Positions 9,224 through 20,742 of a stretch of DNA of 64,000 nt are shown one piece after another. The notes below the pieces were generated by a model. The model was given only the letters and a program-made list of their open reading frames with translations. It made no database searches and was not told the DNA's origin. Position 1 is the stretch's first letter. Each line of letters opens with the position of its first letter. A program made the position numbers and the translations under genes. The DNA is from Actinotalea caeni. GTDB taxonomy: Bacteria; Actinomycetota; Actinomycetes; Actinomycetales; Beutenbergiaceae. The stretch is taken from contig NZ_WNXX01000003.1 of the NCBI RefSeq assembly GCF_009733795.1, positions 186,001 through 250,000 on the forward strand, written 5' to 3'.

Positions 9224-9954
9224 GCCGGTGCCGCGATCTCGACGCCGGCCGCCACGAGGTCTTCTCGCAGCGCGCGGGCGATCGCGACCGCGCCGGGGGT
9301 GTCGGAGTGCACGCAGATCGTGCCGGCCGCGACCCGGACCGAGGAGCCGTCGGAGGCGGTGACCGTGCCGTCGCGGACGAGCCCGAGCATCCGCTGCGCG
9401 ACGGCGATCGGGTCGTGGAGCACCGCGCCCGGCTCCGTGCGCGGCACGAGGCTGCCGTCGGCACGGTAGCCGCGGTCGGCGAACGCCTCCCCCAGCGTCG
9501 GCAGCCCCGCCACCCGCGCGAGGTCGAGCACCAGCCCGCCCGGGAGCCCGACGACGGCGAGCCTCGCCTCACGCGCCAGCGCCACCACCGCCTCGGCGTG
9601 CTCGGCGTCGCGCACGACCCGGTGGTACAGGGCGCCGTGGGGCTTGAGGTAGGCGACCTCGGTGCCCGCGGCACCGGCGGCGGTCACGAGCGCGTCGAGC
9701 TGGCGACGCAGCTCGGCGAGGAGGGCCCCGCCGTCGAGGTCCATCTCGACGCGACCGAACCCGGCGACGTCGGGGTAGGAGACGTGGGCGCCGACGCGGA
9801 CACCGCGCGCGACGGCCTCGCGGCACACGACGCGCATCGAGTCGGCGTCGCCCGCGTGGCCGCCGCAGGCGACGTTGGCGCTGCTGACGACGTCGAGCAT
9901 CGCGCGGTCGTCGCCCATCCCTTCGCCGAGGTCGGCGTTGAGGTCGATCCGCAC
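9220..9954 (-). CDS. pxpA: 5-oxoprolinase subunit A (LamB/YcsF family)
   Basis: This is the LamB/YcsF TIM-barrel-like subunit of prokaryotic 5-oxoprolinase. I chose the GTG at 9954, which gives 244 residues starting VRIDLNADLGEG, the canonical family N-terminus; a longer in-frame ATG at 10065 adds 37 low-complexity residues. Family blocks are SSANVACGGHAGD, GAHVSYPD, YLKPHGALYHR and TICVHSDTPGAV. CACAAT lies 6 nt upstream of the GTG. It is first in the pxpABC operon, which recycles 5-oxoproline formed by glutamine and glutamyl-peptide cyclisation. Confidence 0.93.
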   Translation of the reverse strand: MRIDLNADLGEGMGDDRAMLDVVSSANVACGGHAGDADSMRVVCREAVARGVRVGAHVSYPDVAGFGRVEMDLDGGALLAELRRQLDALVTAAGAAGTEVAYLKPHGALYHRVVRDAEHAEAVVALAREARLAVVGLPGGLVLDLARVAGLPTLGEAFADRGYRADGSLVPRTEPGAVLHDPIAVAQRMLGLVRDGTVTASDGSSVRVAAGTICVHSDTPGAVAIARALREDLVAAGVEIAAPA

Positions 9955-9997
9955 GGACCCATTGTGCGACGACGCGCGCCTGCCGGGCGGCGGCGTC

Positions 9998-10408
9998 TCA
10001 GCCCACCGCGAGACCGACGAGATCGAGCAGGGCGAGCGCGTAGGCGTCGGCTGGATCGGCCGCACGCCCGACGATCGGCTCGTGGCCGGCGACCTGCGCG
10101 GTGACGACGTACTCGCCGTCGGCCCGCACGAGCGACACGAAGGCGCCTCCCAGGAGGTCGCGCAGCTGGTCCTCGCGGGGCAGCCAGAGCGTGTCGGAGG
10201 TGGGCACGGAGTCCAGCGCCCACTCGGTCGTGCCGTTGAAGCCGAAGAAGCTGCCGTGCTCGTGCTGGTGCTCCTCGACGACCATGTCGGAGACGGTGAA
10301 GACCTCCTCCGTCAGCGCCTGCTTCTCGATGCGGAAGCGGTCGCCGGACGCCGGGTGCCACCGCACCCCGGCGTCGCGCAGGGCTCGGGCGAGCTCGTCG
10401 GAGATCAT
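9998..10408 (-). CDS. conserved hypothetical protein, 136 residues
   Basis: The soluble acidic protein starts MISDELARALRDAGVRWHPASGDRF. It has a His-rich stretch (EEHQHEHGSFFGFNG) and a mixed alpha/beta composition, with no signal peptide or membrane segment. GATACT lies 6 nt before the ATG, which supports the start. It lies 43 bp upstream of pxpA on the same strand, but pxpA seems to have its own start signals. I do not recognise a functional family; pairing with a metal through the histidines would be speculation. Confidence 0.7.
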   Translation of the reverse strand: MISDELARALRDAGVRWHPASGDRFRIEKQALTEEVFTVSDMVVEEHQHEHGSFFGFNGTTEWALDSVPTSDTLWLPREDQLRDLLGGAFVSLVRADGEYVVTAQVAGHEPIVGRAADPADAYALALLDLVGLAVG

Positions 10409-10414
10409 CCACCC

Positions 10415-10420
10415 AGTATC
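10415..10420 (-). promoter_or_regulatory. -10 element of the 136-residue hypothetical gene
   Basis: GATACT on the minus strand lies 6 nt before the ATG, indicating a leaderless start. Confidence 0.4.
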
Positions 10421-10470
10421 GCCCGGGCGTGGCGCGAAGGGGCCAGCCGTGCGAGCGCGAGGATGGGCAC

Positions 10471-11628
10471 ATGACGTGGGACCTCATCGACACCGAGTCG
10501 CTGCTGACCGACGACGAGCGGGCCGTGCGGTCGCGGGTGCGCGCGCTGGTGGACGAGCACGTGCGGCCGCACGTGGCGACCTGGTTCGAGGAGGCGCGGT
10601 TCCCGGTGGAGCTGGTGCCGGAGCTCGCACGCGCAGGTCTGCTCGGCATGCACCTGCACGGGTACGGGTGCGCGGGCGCGAGCGCGGTGGAGTACGGCGT
10701 CGCGATGCAGGAGCTCGAGGCCGGTGACAGCGGCATCCGCACGTTCGTCAGCGTGCAGGGCTCGTTGGCGATGAGCGCGATCGCCAAGCACGGCAGCGAC
10801 GAGCAGCGGCAGGAGTGGCTGCCGGCGATGGCGCGCGGCGAGCGGATCGGCTGCTTCGCGCTCACCGAGCCGGACGGCGGCAGCGACCCGGCAGCGATGA
10901 CGACCACCGCCGTGCGCGACGGCGACGACTGGGTGATCACCGGTGCGAAGCGGTGGATCGGGCTGGCCTCGATCGCGGACGTCGCCGTCGTGTGGGCGCG
11001 CACCGAGCAGGGCGTCGCGGGGTTCCTCGTGGAGACGTCGCGGCCAGGATTCACGGCGACGCCGATCCAGCCCAAGCTGTCGATGCGGGCGTCGGTGCAG
11101 TGCGACGTCGTGCTCGACGGCGTGCGGGTGCCGGAGTCGGTGCGGCTGCCGGGGGCGCGCGGTCTGAAGGCGGCGCTCGCCTGTCTGAACGAGGCGCGCT
11201 ACGGGATCGTGTGGGGCGCCCTGGGCGCCGCGCGCGACGCGCTCGAGGACGCGATCGCCTACGCGGGCACGCGCACCGTGTTCGGTCGCCCGCTCGGGCA
11301 GATGCAGCTGACCCAGCAGCGGCTCGCGGAGTCGGTGGTGGCGCTGCAGCAGGCGCAGCTGCTGGCGATCCACCTGGGGCGCCGCAAGGACGCCGGCACC
11401 CTGCAGCCGCACGAGATCTCGATGGGCAAGCTGGTCTCGTGCCGCACGGCGATCGAGATCTGCCGCGACGTGCGCGCCCTGCTCGGCGGCAACGGCGTCA
11501 CCCTCGACCACTCCGCGATGCGGCACGCCGCGAACCTCGAGAGCGTCCGCACCTACGAGGGCACCGACGAGATCCACACCCTCGTCCTCGGCCAGGCGAT
11601 CACCGGCCACCCCGCCTTCCGCGGCTGA
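10471..11628 (+). CDS. acyl-CoA dehydrogenase, glutaryl-CoA dehydrogenase-like
   Basis: The 385-residue FAD enzyme has the usual three-part fold. The N-terminal helices are followed by the FAD-binding middle domain (CFALTEPDGGSDPAAMTTTA, WITG-like segment VITGAKRWIGLAS) and a C-terminal four-helix domain with RTVFGRPLGQMQ. The catalytic-base region is VRTYEGTDEIHTLVLGQAITG (Glu near residue 363), closest to the glutaryl-CoA dehydrogenase subgroup. GcdH oxidatively decarboxylates glutaryl-CoA to crotonyl-CoA in lysine/tryptophan breakdown, but other substrates are possible. It is transcribed alone; the etf genes at 21-24.6 kb would supply its electron acceptor. Confidence 0.88.
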   Translation: MTWDLIDTESLLTDDERAVRSRVRALVDEHVRPHVATWFEEARFPVELVPELARAGLLGMHLHGYGCAGASAVEYGVAMQELEAGDSGIRTFVSVQGSLAMSAIAKHGSDEQRQEWLPAMARGERIGCFALTEPDGGSDPAAMTTTAVRDGDDWVITGAKRWIGLASIADVAVVWARTEQGVAGFLVETSRPGFTATPIQPKLSMRASVQCDVVLDGVRVPESVRLPGARGLKAALACLNEARYGIVWGALGAARDALEDAIAYAGTRTVFGRPLGQMQLTQQRLAESVVALQQAQLLAIHLGRRKDAGTLQPHEISMGKLVSCRTAIEICRDVRALLGGNGVTLDHSAMRHAANLESVRTYEGTDEIHTLVLGQAITGHPAFRG

Positions 11629-12121
11629 CGAGCCGACGCGATCGCTGGGGCTCTGGCAGCACCCACCGCCAACCTGCTCACACCAGGCGCGGCGGAAACC
11701 CGTCGCTCGATGCCACGACAACCGGTTGCACCACCCGTCGGGACCCGTCGAGCGCCCGCTGTGCGCCACCACCTCCTGCCGAACGGCCCGACCGCACGGC
11801 CCGCCTGTCTCGCGCGGCACCGTCACGCCGTCGACACCCTCGGCGGTGAAACCGGTCCGCGGCAGAGCCGCGGTGAAAGCCGACCCGAGCGCGCCCTCCG
11901 CCAACACCCAGGCCAACGGCCCACGGGAGCCATGTTCCACAGTGCGGTGAAATCGGACGCTGTTGTTGCAAAGTGCGGTGAAACCGGACGCTGTTGCACA
12001 GTGCGGTGAAAAACGGAGGCGCCGGCACAGCCGAGCGGCCGGTCACCTCGCGCGCACACGACCGCTGACCGGTCGCGGCGTCGACGACACTCGCCGGTGG
12101 GGCCGGTGGCGCCGGCCTCCC
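11629..12121. other. 493-bp non-coding stretch between acyl-CoA dehydrogenase and ligA
   Basis: Open frames here have no family features and their apparent peptides come from the repeats. The left part (11629-11830) shows nothing I recognise. From 11843 on it holds five copies of a GCGGTGAAA-containing motif (see the repeat entry). It is bounded by the 3' ends of two genes, so it should contain terminators but no promoter for either neighbour. Confidence 0.6.
11933..12019 (+). repeat. three 28-bp direct repeats (GTGCGGTGAAA family)
   Basis: Units run 11933-11960, 11964-11991 and 11992-12019. Each begins TGTTsCAmAGTGCGGTGAAA; the first two end CGGACGC. The first two are separated by an extra TGT and the last two are contiguous. 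Two diverged partial copies, GCGGTGAAACCGG at 11843-11855 and GCGGTGAAAGCCGAC at 11870-11884, lie just upstream. Adenine and thymine content is well above the surroundings. The layout resembles tandem transposase-binding sites at an insertion-sequence end, but no transposase is near. Confidence 0.85.
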
Positions 12122-14461
<2,340 letters not shown>

Positions 14462-14463
14462 TC

Positions 14464-15075
14464 ATGACTCAGCCGTGGTGGCCGGGCACGCCGGAGAACC
14501 CTGCGGGCTCGCCACCGGCGCACGCCTGGCAGCAGCCGCAGCAGCCGCCGCACGGCTCCCGCGGGGCGACGACGCCGGCGCAGGGCCACCCCGCGGGTGC
14601 CACCGTCCCGATGCCCGCCTCGCCCTGGGCGGCGCCCGCGGTGACGACGAGCGGTGCGACGGCGCAGCTCCCGCAGGGCCGGCCGGTCGTCGAGCGGCGC
14701 GAGGCGGCCGGTGGCCCGACGTCGTCGGGGGCGATGGCGCCTGCGCCCGCTCGCACCGTCCCGGGGCTTGGCCTGCTCGTGTTCCTGCTGGTCGTCGCCG
14801 CCCTCGGGTTCGCGTGGTTCGTGGCGAGCACCTGGGTGACCGACTGGGCGCTCGGCCTCGACGGCTGCCTGGACGGCGGTGGCGCGTGGGAGTGCGTCGT
14901 CAACGACACCTCGCGGCGGCGGGTGCTGCTGCCCGTGGTCGCGGTCCTCGGCGCCCTCTGCCTCGCCCGCGGCGCGGGCGTCGAGCGCCGCCAGGGCCGG
15001 GCGATCGGCTTCGTGCACGCACTGCTGGGCCTCGCCGTGCTCGCGCTGGCGTGGTCGACGGGAGCGGCGCTGTGA
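14464..15075 (+). CDS. proline-rich three-helix membrane protein
   Basis: The 203-residue protein has a long W/P/Q/A-rich, probably unstructured N-terminus (1-98) beginning MTQPWWPGTPENPAG. Three transmembrane helices follow (about 101-122, 153-169, 181-198), with two cysteines in the first loop (GCLDGGGAWECV) that could form a disulfide outside. It is first of a two-gene operon: its TGA overlaps the GTG of the next gene. It is divergent from ligA. No functional family recognised. Confidence 0.7.
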   Translation: MTQPWWPGTPENPAGSPPAHAWQQPQQPPHGSRGATTPAQGHPAGATVPMPASPWAAPAVTTSGATAQLPQGRPVVERREAAGGPTSSGAMAPAPARTVPGLGLLVFLLVVAALGFAWFVASTWVTDWALGLDGCLDGGGAWECVVNDTSRRRVLLPVVAVLGALCLARGAGVERRQGRAIGFVHALLGLAVLALAWSTGAAL

Positions 15076-15524
15076 CGATCTTCGACCCCTACACGAGCAA
15101 CCAGCCGACGCACCCGGGGCTGAACACCGGCGGCCCGACGGACGTCTCCACGATGGCGCCGGTGCCGACCGACGGGCCGGCACCGGGCCGCTACCGCTCG
15201 GGTCTGCTCAGCGCGCTCGCACCGTTCCTCGGCTGGGTCTCGGTGGTGCTGGCGACGGCGACGGGCCTGGCCGCGGGTGTCGCGCGGCTCATGTGCGGCG
15301 AGGGTCGGCTCGACGCCCCGGCGTGCACGACCGAGCCCGCGCAGCTGGTGCTGGCACCGGCCGCCGTGCTGCTGGCCGGGGTGGTGCTGGCGGCGATCGC
15401 CGGCAGCCTCGCGAAGCGTCGTCGCGCTCTCGGCTCGGTGGTCGCGCTCGCGATCGGGGTCGCGGTCGTCTACCTCGTCCTCGACTGGTTCCGCGGCACC
15501 CTGCTCGGGCTGCCGTTCCCCTGA
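15072..15524 (+). CDS. three-helix membrane protein, partner of the preceding gene
   Basis: The 150-residue protein has a short polar N-terminus (VTIFDPYTSNQPTHPG) and three predicted helices (about 46-70, 92-111 and 120-138). Two cysteines in the first loop (MCGEGRLDAPACTTE) parallel the loop cysteines of the upstream gene, suggesting the two are distant relatives. The GTG start overlaps the upstream TGA (GTGA, 15072-15075), so expression is coupled. Function unknown. Confidence 0.7.
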   Translation: MTIFDPYTSNQPTHPGLNTGGPTDVSTMAPVPTDGPAPGRYRSGLLSALAPFLGWVSVVLATATGLAAGVARLMCGEGRLDAPACTTEPAQLVLAPAAVLLAGVVLAAIAGSLAKRRRALGSVVALAIGVAVVYLVLDWFRGTLLGLPFP

Positions 15525-15575
15525 GCGGCCCGAGCAGCCGCACTCGCGCCGGCAGCCCCGCGCCGCGCGCGAGAG

Positions 15576-16352
15576 TCAGCCCGTGACCCAGTCCATGTGG
15601 TCGATCCAGTGCTCGAGCAGCGCCCGGTCGCCCTTGACGTCGATGCCTCGGCACTCGGCGAGCGGACGCCGTCGGCTGATCGCGAGCAGCAGCTCGGTCG
15701 CCGGGCCCGACGCCACGACGTCGGCATCGGCGTGCGTGCGCACGAGCACCACCTCGTCCTGCTCGCGGCGTGCGAGCCACTCGCCGTCGGCGTCGGTCGC
15801 GTGGAGGTGCAGCGTCTCGCCGTGGCCGCGCATCGCCTCGGCGAACCCGGGCCGGTTCTCCCAGTAGCCGGGCGAGGTGAGCGTGTCGAGCCAGTCCTCC
15901 AGGGCCGCGGCGGCGTGGTCCGGGTGCAGCTCGTAGCGGCGGTCGAGCGCGACCGCGGCATCGGCCCGGTGCACGGAGATCTCCCCGAACAGACGACGCG
16001 ACCAGAACGGCACGCCCGCCTGTGCGCCCGAGGGCTCCCACACCGGCGTCTCGTCGTGGGCTGCGGCGAAGGCCTGCTGCGCCTCGGCCGCGCCCGCGAC
16101 CAGCCAGTCGGACCAGAGCGCGGGGTCGTCCGGGGCCGCCGCCTGCCGCTCGAAGGCGCTCGTCGGGTCGGTGAGGCGCTCCCCCACGAGCATCGTCGTC
16201 ATCCGCTGCACCGCGCCCACGTGGTCGACGAGGTCGGCGAGCGCCCAGTCCGGGCAGGTCGGGACGGGTGCGGCGGGGTCCTGGCCGCCCACCCACGCCG
16301 CCAGCGTGGCTGTCTGGTCGACGACGGCATCGAGGTACTCCGGTGTCTTCAT
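15576..16352 (-). CDS. maleylpyruvate isomerase family mycothiol-dependent enzyme
   Basis: This 258-residue protein belongs to the DinB-like MDMPI family. The N-terminal helical bundle starts MKTPEYLDAVVDQTATLAAWV and carries the CPDWALADLVDHVGAVQRM motif; the second metal-binding histidine is in GEISVHRADA. A C-terminal MDMPI_C domain (LHLHATDADGEW) ends with DHMDWVTG. Members use mycothiol as a thiol cofactor, which points to a mycothiol-producing actinobacterium. The actual substrate is unknown, as few members are real maleylpyruvate isomerases. Confidence 0.85.
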   Translation of the reverse strand: MKTPEYLDAVVDQTATLAAWVGGQDPAAPVPTCPDWALADLVDHVGAVQRMTTMLVGERLTDPTSAFERQAAAPDDPALWSDWLVAGAAEAQQAFAAAHDETPVWEPSGAQAGVPFWSRRLFGEISVHRADAAVALDRRYELHPDHAAAALEDWLDTLTSPGYWENRPGFAEAMRGHGETLHLHATDADGEWLARREQDEVVLVRTHADADVVASGPATELLLAISRRRPLAECRGIDVKGDRALLEHWIDHMDWVTG

Positions 16353-16443
16353 CTAGCGACCGTTGGCGTGTCGCGCCGGCGCCGCAACTGCCCTTGTAGT
16401 GGCCAGCGGCGGCCGCACGGCTCGCCGGCAGCCTGACCGCAGG

Positions 16444-17586
16444 TCAGCCGCGCGGCGCGGCGCCCGCGGCGGCCACGCCGTCACGCCGTCGGCCGGCGCC
16501 GGGTGCGCCGGCGCGACGGGCGCTCTCGACGCTCGCCTGACCGAGCACGCGGGTGCCGTCGTAGACGACGAGCGACTGCCCCGCGGCGACGCCTCGCAGC
16601 GGTTCCGACAGCCGTGCGACCAGCCGGTCCCCGTCGAGCTCGACCGACGCGGGCACCGCCTCGCCGTGCGCGCGCACCTGCACCGTGACGTCGGTCCGGC
16701 GGCCGGACCGCTCGGCGAGCCAGACGACGTCGCGGCCGACGACCTCGTCGACGCTGAGCAGCGCCGCCGGCCCCACGACGACCCGGTTCGCGGCCGGGTC
16801 GGTCGCGACGACGTAGCGCGGCGCGCCGTCGGGCGCCGGGCGGCGCAGCCCCAGGCCCTTGCGCTGCCCGACCGTGAACCCGTACGCGCCCTGGTGGCTG
16901 CCGACGACCGCCCCGGTCTCGTCGACGATCTCACCCGGCCTCTCGCCCAGCCGGGACCGCAGGAAGCCGCGGGTGTCGCCGTCGGCGACGAAGCAGATGT
17001 CGTAGGAGTCCGGCTTCGCCGACACCGACAGCCCGCGGGCGGCCGCCTCTGCGCGCACCACGTCCTTCGACGGCACGTCGCCGAGCGGGAACAGCGAGCG
17101 CTCCAGCCGCTCGGCCCCCATGACGGCGAGCACGTAGCTCTGGTCCTTGGCGTGGTCGACGGCGCGGTGCAGCTCCCGGCCCGCCGCCCCGTCGACGATG
17201 CGCGCGTAGTGCCCGGTGCACACCGCGTCGAAGCCGAGCGCGAGCGCCCGGTCGAGCAGCGCGGCGAACTTGATGTGCTCGTTGCACCGCACGCACGGGT
17301 TGGGCGTGCGGCCGGCCTCGTACTCGGAGAGGAAGTCGGCGACGACGGTCTCCTCGAACTCCTCCGACAGGTCCCACACGTAGTACGGGATGCCGAGCAC
17401 GTCGGCGGCGCGGCGGGCGTCGGAGGCGTCCTCGATCGAGCAGCAGCCGCGCGAGCCGGTGCGGTGCTGCGCGCGACTGCGCGACAGAGCCATGTGCACC
17501 CCGACGACGTCGTGGCCGGCGTCGACCGCACGCGCGGCCGCGACCGCGGAGTCGACGCCGCCCGAGAGAGCCGCCAGCACCCTCAT
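16444..17586 (-). CDS. mnmA: tRNA-specific 2-thiouridylase
   Basis: MnmA makes 2-thiouridine at tRNA wobble U34 of Lys, Glu and Gln tRNAs using sulfur relayed from a cysteine desulfurase. The 380-residue protein has the PP-loop SGGVDS (8-13), [12 protein letters not shown] with catalytic Cys98, TGHYARI, and the second catalytic cysteine Cys198 in [14 protein letters not shown]-terminal beta-barrel is present ([13 protein letters not shown]). The ATG at 17586 overlaps the desulfurase stop by 4 bp, so sulfur donor and thiolase are coupled. The last 20 residues are Arg/Ala-rich and atypical. Confidence 0.96.
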   Translation of the reverse strand: MRVLAALSGGVDSAVAAARAVDAGHDVVGVHMALSRSRAQHRTGSRGCCSIEDASDARRAADVLGIPYYVWDLSEEFEETVVADFLSEYEAGRTPNPCVRCNEHIKFAALLDRALALGFDAVCTGHYARIVDGAAGRELHRAVDHAKDQSYVLAVMGAERLERSLFPLGDVPSKDVVRAEAAARGLSVSAKPDSYDICFVADGDTRGFLRSRLGERPGEIVDETGAVVGSHQGAYGFTVGQRKGLGLRRPAPDGAPRYVVATDPAANRVVVGPAALLSVDEVVGRDVVWLAERSGRRTDVTVQVRAHGEAVPASVELDGDRLVARLSEPLRGVAAGQSLVVYDGTRVLGQASVESARRAGAPGAGRRRDGVAAAGAAPRG

Positions 17587-18803
17587 CGCGCACCCGCCCC
17601 TGCCGCCGACGCGAGACGCGTGGCTGCGGCGGCCGTGGCCCGGCGCGGCGCGTGGGCCGCGCGCGCCCGCGCGACGACCTCGGGCAGCACCGCGAGCACG
17701 TGCTCGACGTCGCGCTCGGTCGTCGGGCGCCCGAGCGTGAACCGGACGGCGGACCGAGCCGTCGCCTCGTCGTCGCCCATCGCGAGCAGCACGTGCGAGG
17801 GCTGGGTGACACCGGCGGTGCAGGCCGACCCGGCCGAGGCGGCCACGCCCGCGGCGTCGAGGCCGAAGAGCACGGCGTCGGCGTCGGTGCCGGGGATGGT
17901 CACGAACAGGTGCCCGGGCAGGCGCGGCGCGCCGGCGGAGCGCACCCGGGCGTCGGGCACCAGCGCGAGCAGGCCGTCCTGCAGACGGTCGCGCAGCGCG
18001 GCGAGCCGGGACGTCTCCTCCTCGCGCTCGGCGACCGCCAGCCGCAGCGCGGTCGCGAGCGCGCGGGCGCCCGCCGCGTCGAGGGTGCCCGAGCGCACGC
18101 CGCGCTCCTGCCCGCCGCCGTGCAGCACCGGGGCCAGGGCGGCGTCGCGGCGCGCCAGCAGCGCCCCGACGCCGACCGGTGCGCCGATCTTGTGCCCGGA
18201 GAGCGCGAGCGTCGTGGCGCCGCTGGCCGCGAAGTCCACGGGCAGCTGCCCGACCGCCTGGACCGCGTCGGTGTGGACCGGGACCCCGGCCGCCGCGCAG
18301 GCCGCGACCACCTCGGCCACGGGCTGCACCGCACCGGTCTCGTTGTTGGCCCACATGACGGCGACGACGGCGGTCCGCTCCCCCACCCGCGCCAGGTGGG
18401 CGGCCAGACCGTCGAGGTCGAGCACGCCCTCGGCGTCGACGGCCAGCTCGGTGACCTCCGCACCCTGCGCCGTGCCGAGCCAGCGTGCGGCATCGAGCAC
18501 CGCCGGGTGCTCGACCGCGGTGACCGCGACCGCGCGGCGGCCCTCGCTGGCGCCGTGGAACGCGCCGACCACACCCAGGTTGTCGGCCTCGGTCCCGCCC
18601 GCGGTGAGGACGACCTCCGTCGGGTGCGCACCCAGGTCGGCGGCGATCGACTCGCGCGACTCCTCCAGGACGCGGCGCGCCTCGCGGCCGAACGCATGGG
18701 TCGACGACGGGTTCCCCAGCCGCTGCAGGTCCTCGGCGTAGGCGCGCGCCACCTCCTCGCGCACGACCGTGGTCGCCGCGTGGTCGAGGTAGGTGGCGGT
18801 CAC
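17583..18803 (-). CDS. cysteine desulfurase (IscS/NifS-like)
   Basis: This PLP enzyme releases sulfur from cysteine as a persulfide. The GTG at 18803 gives 406 residues starting [12 protein letters not shown], the standard family N-terminus; a longer in-frame ATG at 18959 adds 52 unrelated residues. Key sites are the EHPAV histidine (His99), the PLP-binding Lys205 in SGHKIGAP, and the persulfide Cys328 in AGSACTAG. Its position immediately before mnmA with a 4-bp overlap suggests it supplies MnmA. TACACT lies 8 nt before the GTG. Confidence 0.95.
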   Translation of the reverse strand: MTATYLDHAATTVVREEVARAYAEDLQRLGNPSSTHAFGREARRVLEESRESIAADLGAHPTEVVLTAGGTEADNLGVVGAFHGASEGRRAVAVTAVEHPAVLDAARWLGTAQGAEVTELAVDAEGVLDLDGLAAHLARVGERTAVVAVMWANNETGAVQPVAEVVAACAAAGVPVHTDAVQAVGQLPVDFAASGATTLALSGHKIGAPVGVGALLARRDAALAPVLHGGGQERGVRSGTLDAAGARALATALRLAVAEREEETSRLAALRDRLQDGLLALVPDARVRSAGAPRLPGHLFVTIPGTDADAVLFGLDAAGVAASAGSACTAGVTQPSHVLLAMGDDEATARSAVRFTLGRPTTERDVEHVLAVLPEVVARARAAHAPRRATAAAATRLASAAGAGAR

Positions 18804-18811
18804 GACGATCG

Positions 18812-18817
18812 AGTGTA
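18812..18817 (-). promoter_or_regulatory. -10 element of the desulfurase-mnmA operon
   Basis: TACACT on the minus strand lies 8 nt upstream of the GTG start. Confidence 0.45.
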
Positions 18818-18904
18818 GGTGGCCGGCCGCACCGCGACCGGCGGCCGCTGCCGGGCCGCCGCGCACGGGGAGACCTGCCCGCGAGTGCGCTGGGTGCGTC
18901 TGGG

Positions 18905-18910
18905 TAGCGT
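18905..18910 (+). promoter_or_regulatory. -10 element upstream of the leader ORF and beta-propeller gene
   Basis: TAGCGT lies 8 nt before the ATG of a 15-codon ORF (18919-18966). This fits a leaderless transcript that would begin with that small ORF. Confidence 0.4.
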
Positions 18911-18918
18911 GGCCCGCG

Positions 18919-18966
18919 ATGTCCGACGCGCCGTCCCCGTCCCCGCACGAGCACCGCACCCCATGA
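18919..18966 (+). CDS. possible 15-residue leader peptide coupled to the beta-propeller gene
   Basis: ATG TCC ... CCA TGA encodes [15 protein letters not shown]. Its ATG is ideally placed behind TAGCGT, and its TGA overlaps the downstream ATG (ATGA at 18963-18966), the same coupling seen between the tandem propeller genes at 65-68. The downstream gene has no Shine-Dalgarno of its own, so re-initiation after this short ORF may drive its translation. A 15-codon ORF can occur by chance. Confidence 0.35.
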   Translation: MSDAPSPSPHEHRTP

Positions 18967-20678
18967 CCGACCGAGACGACTCACGCTTCCGACCCGACGA
19001 CGACCAGCCGGACGACTACGAGGTCGGCGAGGACTACGAGCCCGCTCCGCCGCCCGGCGGTGCGGCGGCCGCCGCCCCGGTCGACCTCGGCACACCGCTC
19101 GAGCCGCGGCGGGCCACCCCGCGGCGCAGCAGGCGTCGGGGTCGCCGCCGCAACCTCCCGTACGGCGCGGTCGAGGACGCGGCGCAGCCGACACCGGCCC
19201 GGCGAGACGTCCGGTCGGGCCGTGCGCCCGCGGCGACCCGGACCGGTCCGAGCACCGTGCCACCCGGCGCACCCGCGCCCGCCCCGGGACCCGTCACACC
19301 GGCGAGCGGTCGGGCCGGGTGCAGCCCGAAGGCCGTCCTGCTGGTGCTGGCCGCAGCGGCGCTCGCCGGCATGGTGGCAGGCATCCTCGACGACGTCACG
19401 GGCACGGACTCCTCCTCCGACCCCACCCCGACCACCCCGCCGGACATCGACACCGCATGGGTCGTGACCGTGGCCGACCTCGACCCCGCCGCAGCCGACG
19501 ACGTCGAGATCGCGATCGGCGTCGACGGCGCCTTCACCGGGCTGTCCTTCGTCAGCGACCCCGAGATGCTCGTCGTCGGGTACGGCCGCAACCACGAGCC
19601 CGACGCGCTCGCGGGCATCGACCCCGCCGACGGCACGGTCCGCTGGACGCGCGACCTGCCCGGCGTGCTGTGCGGCGACCAGGCGTTCGACGGCGCCGTC
19701 GCGTGCCTCGCGCCCGAGGACGGCGGCTGGGTCTACCACCGGGTCGACATCACGACCGGCGAGGACCTCGCCACGGCCGAGGCCCCGGTGCGCGACGTGG
19801 TCACCGTGCACGCCGGCCCCGACGCGCTGGTCGTCGTCGGGCCGGCGAACCCGGCCCCGCACGCCGACCTGACGGCGCTCGGCCTCGACGGCGAGCTGCT
19901 CTGGACGACCGACCTCGCGACCGTCGACGGCGCCGAGCACCTCTTCGACGACCTGCTCGCGAGCGACATGGGCAGGTCCGACGCCGCCGACGCGACGATG
20001 GAGCGGCCCCGGTGGCGCGATCTCGACGACGGGCTGATGATGCTCTGGGTGACGCCCGGCGTGGCGATCATCGACCCGGTGGCGGGCACCGTCGTCGCCC
20101 ACGAGTGCCTGCGCGCCACCCCGGCGCACGACCGGTACTTCTGCCAGGACGAGGCCGGGATCAACCGGCGCGACCTCGACGGCCAGGTGGTGTGGTCGCT
20201 GCCGGACCTGCAGCTCGCCTACGTCACCGACACCTCCGACGCGCGCCCGGCCGCGGTCACCCAGAGGTTCGAGGTGATGCCGATCGACTGGGAGACCGGC
20301 GAGGTGACGGGTCCGGCGATCCACCGGTTCCGGCCGCGCACGAACAGCTTCACCGGCACGGCGATGGGCCCGAGCGCCGCCGGCGACGCCCAGGCCGCGT
20401 ACCTCGAGCAGGACGGCCGCGTCGTCGTGCGGCTCGCGGACGACGTCGACGAGGTCCTGTGGGTCCACGACGTGGGCGAGGACGGCGACTACGTCGACGA
20501 GGTGCTGACCGTCGGCGGCACCACGGTGCTCGACGCGTACACGATGGTCGGGCTGGACGCCGACACCGGCGAGGAGCTGTGGCAGCGCCGCAACCGCTAC
20601 GGCATCTACACCTCGGTCCACGACGACGCGATGATCGCGATCGGGTTCGACGAGGTCGCGCGGCTCGAGCTGCCGTGA
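18963..20678 (+). CDS. membrane-anchored PQQ-like beta-propeller protein
   Basis: The 571-residue paralogue of the protein at 65-1558 starts [20 protein letters not shown]. It has an acidic then Arg/Pro-rich N-terminal tail (1-118), one transmembrane helix (about 122-141), and an extracellular eight-blade-like propeller. Blade repeats include [35 protein letters not shown] and [16 protein letters not shown]. Cysteines in the propeller ([20 protein letters not shown] then YFCQDE) could form disulfides outside the cell. No catalytic motif is seen, and ligand and role are unknown. Confidence 0.8.
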   Translation: MTDRDDSRFRPDDDQPDDYEVGEDYEPAPPPGGAAAAAPVDLGTPLEPRRATPRRSRRRGRRRNLPYGAVEDAAQPTPARRDVRSGRAPAATRTGPSTVPPGAPAPAPGPVTPASGRAGCSPKAVLLVLAAAALAGMVAGILDDVTGTDSSSDPTPTTPPDIDTAWVVTVADLDPAAADDVEIAIGVDGAFTGLSFVSDPEMLVVGYGRNHEPDALAGIDPADGTVRWTRDLPGVLCGDQAFDGAVACLAPEDGGWVYHRVDITTGEDLATAEAPVRDVVTVHAGPDALVVVGPANPAPHADLTALGLDGELLWTTDLATVDGAEHLFDDLLASDMGRSDAADATMERPRWRDLDDGLMMLWVTPGVAIIDPVAGTVVAHECLRATPAHDRYFCQDEAGINRRDLDGQVVWSLPDLQLAYVTDTSDARPAAVTQRFEVMPIDWETGEVTGPAIHRFRPRTNSFTGTAMGPSAAGDAQAAYLEQDGRVVVRLADDVDEVLWVHDVGEDGDYVDEVLTVGGTTVLDAYTMVGLDADTGEELWQRRNRYGIYTSVHDDAMIAIGFDEVARLELP

Positions 20679-20679
20679 C

Positions 20680-20697
20680 GCGGGCAGTCCTGCCCGC
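20680..20697 (+). terminator. GC-rich hairpin after the beta-propeller gene
   Basis: GCGGGCA-gtcc-TGCCCGC is a perfect 7-bp stem with a 4-nt loop, starting 1 nt after the stop codon. It has no U-tract, as is common for actinobacterial terminators. Confidence 0.55.
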
Positions 20698-20729
20698 CCA
20701 CGTGGCCCGGTGACGTCCCCAAGCCCGGC

Positions 20730-20735
20730 TAACGT
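20730..20735 (+). promoter_or_regulatory. -10 element of the 134-residue membrane protein gene
   Basis: TAACGT lies 7 nt before the ATG at 20743, indicating a leaderless start. Confidence 0.45.
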
Positions 20736-20742
20736 GGCGGCG

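Noticed and set aside
11678-12046. Several open frames of 70-120 codons on both strands between acyl-CoA dehydrogenase and ligA
   Set aside because: Their peptides are Arg/Ala/Pro-rich with no domain. Repeated FHRT- and SPH-like segments come from the 28-bp DNA repeats, and no ribosome binding site or -10 fits.
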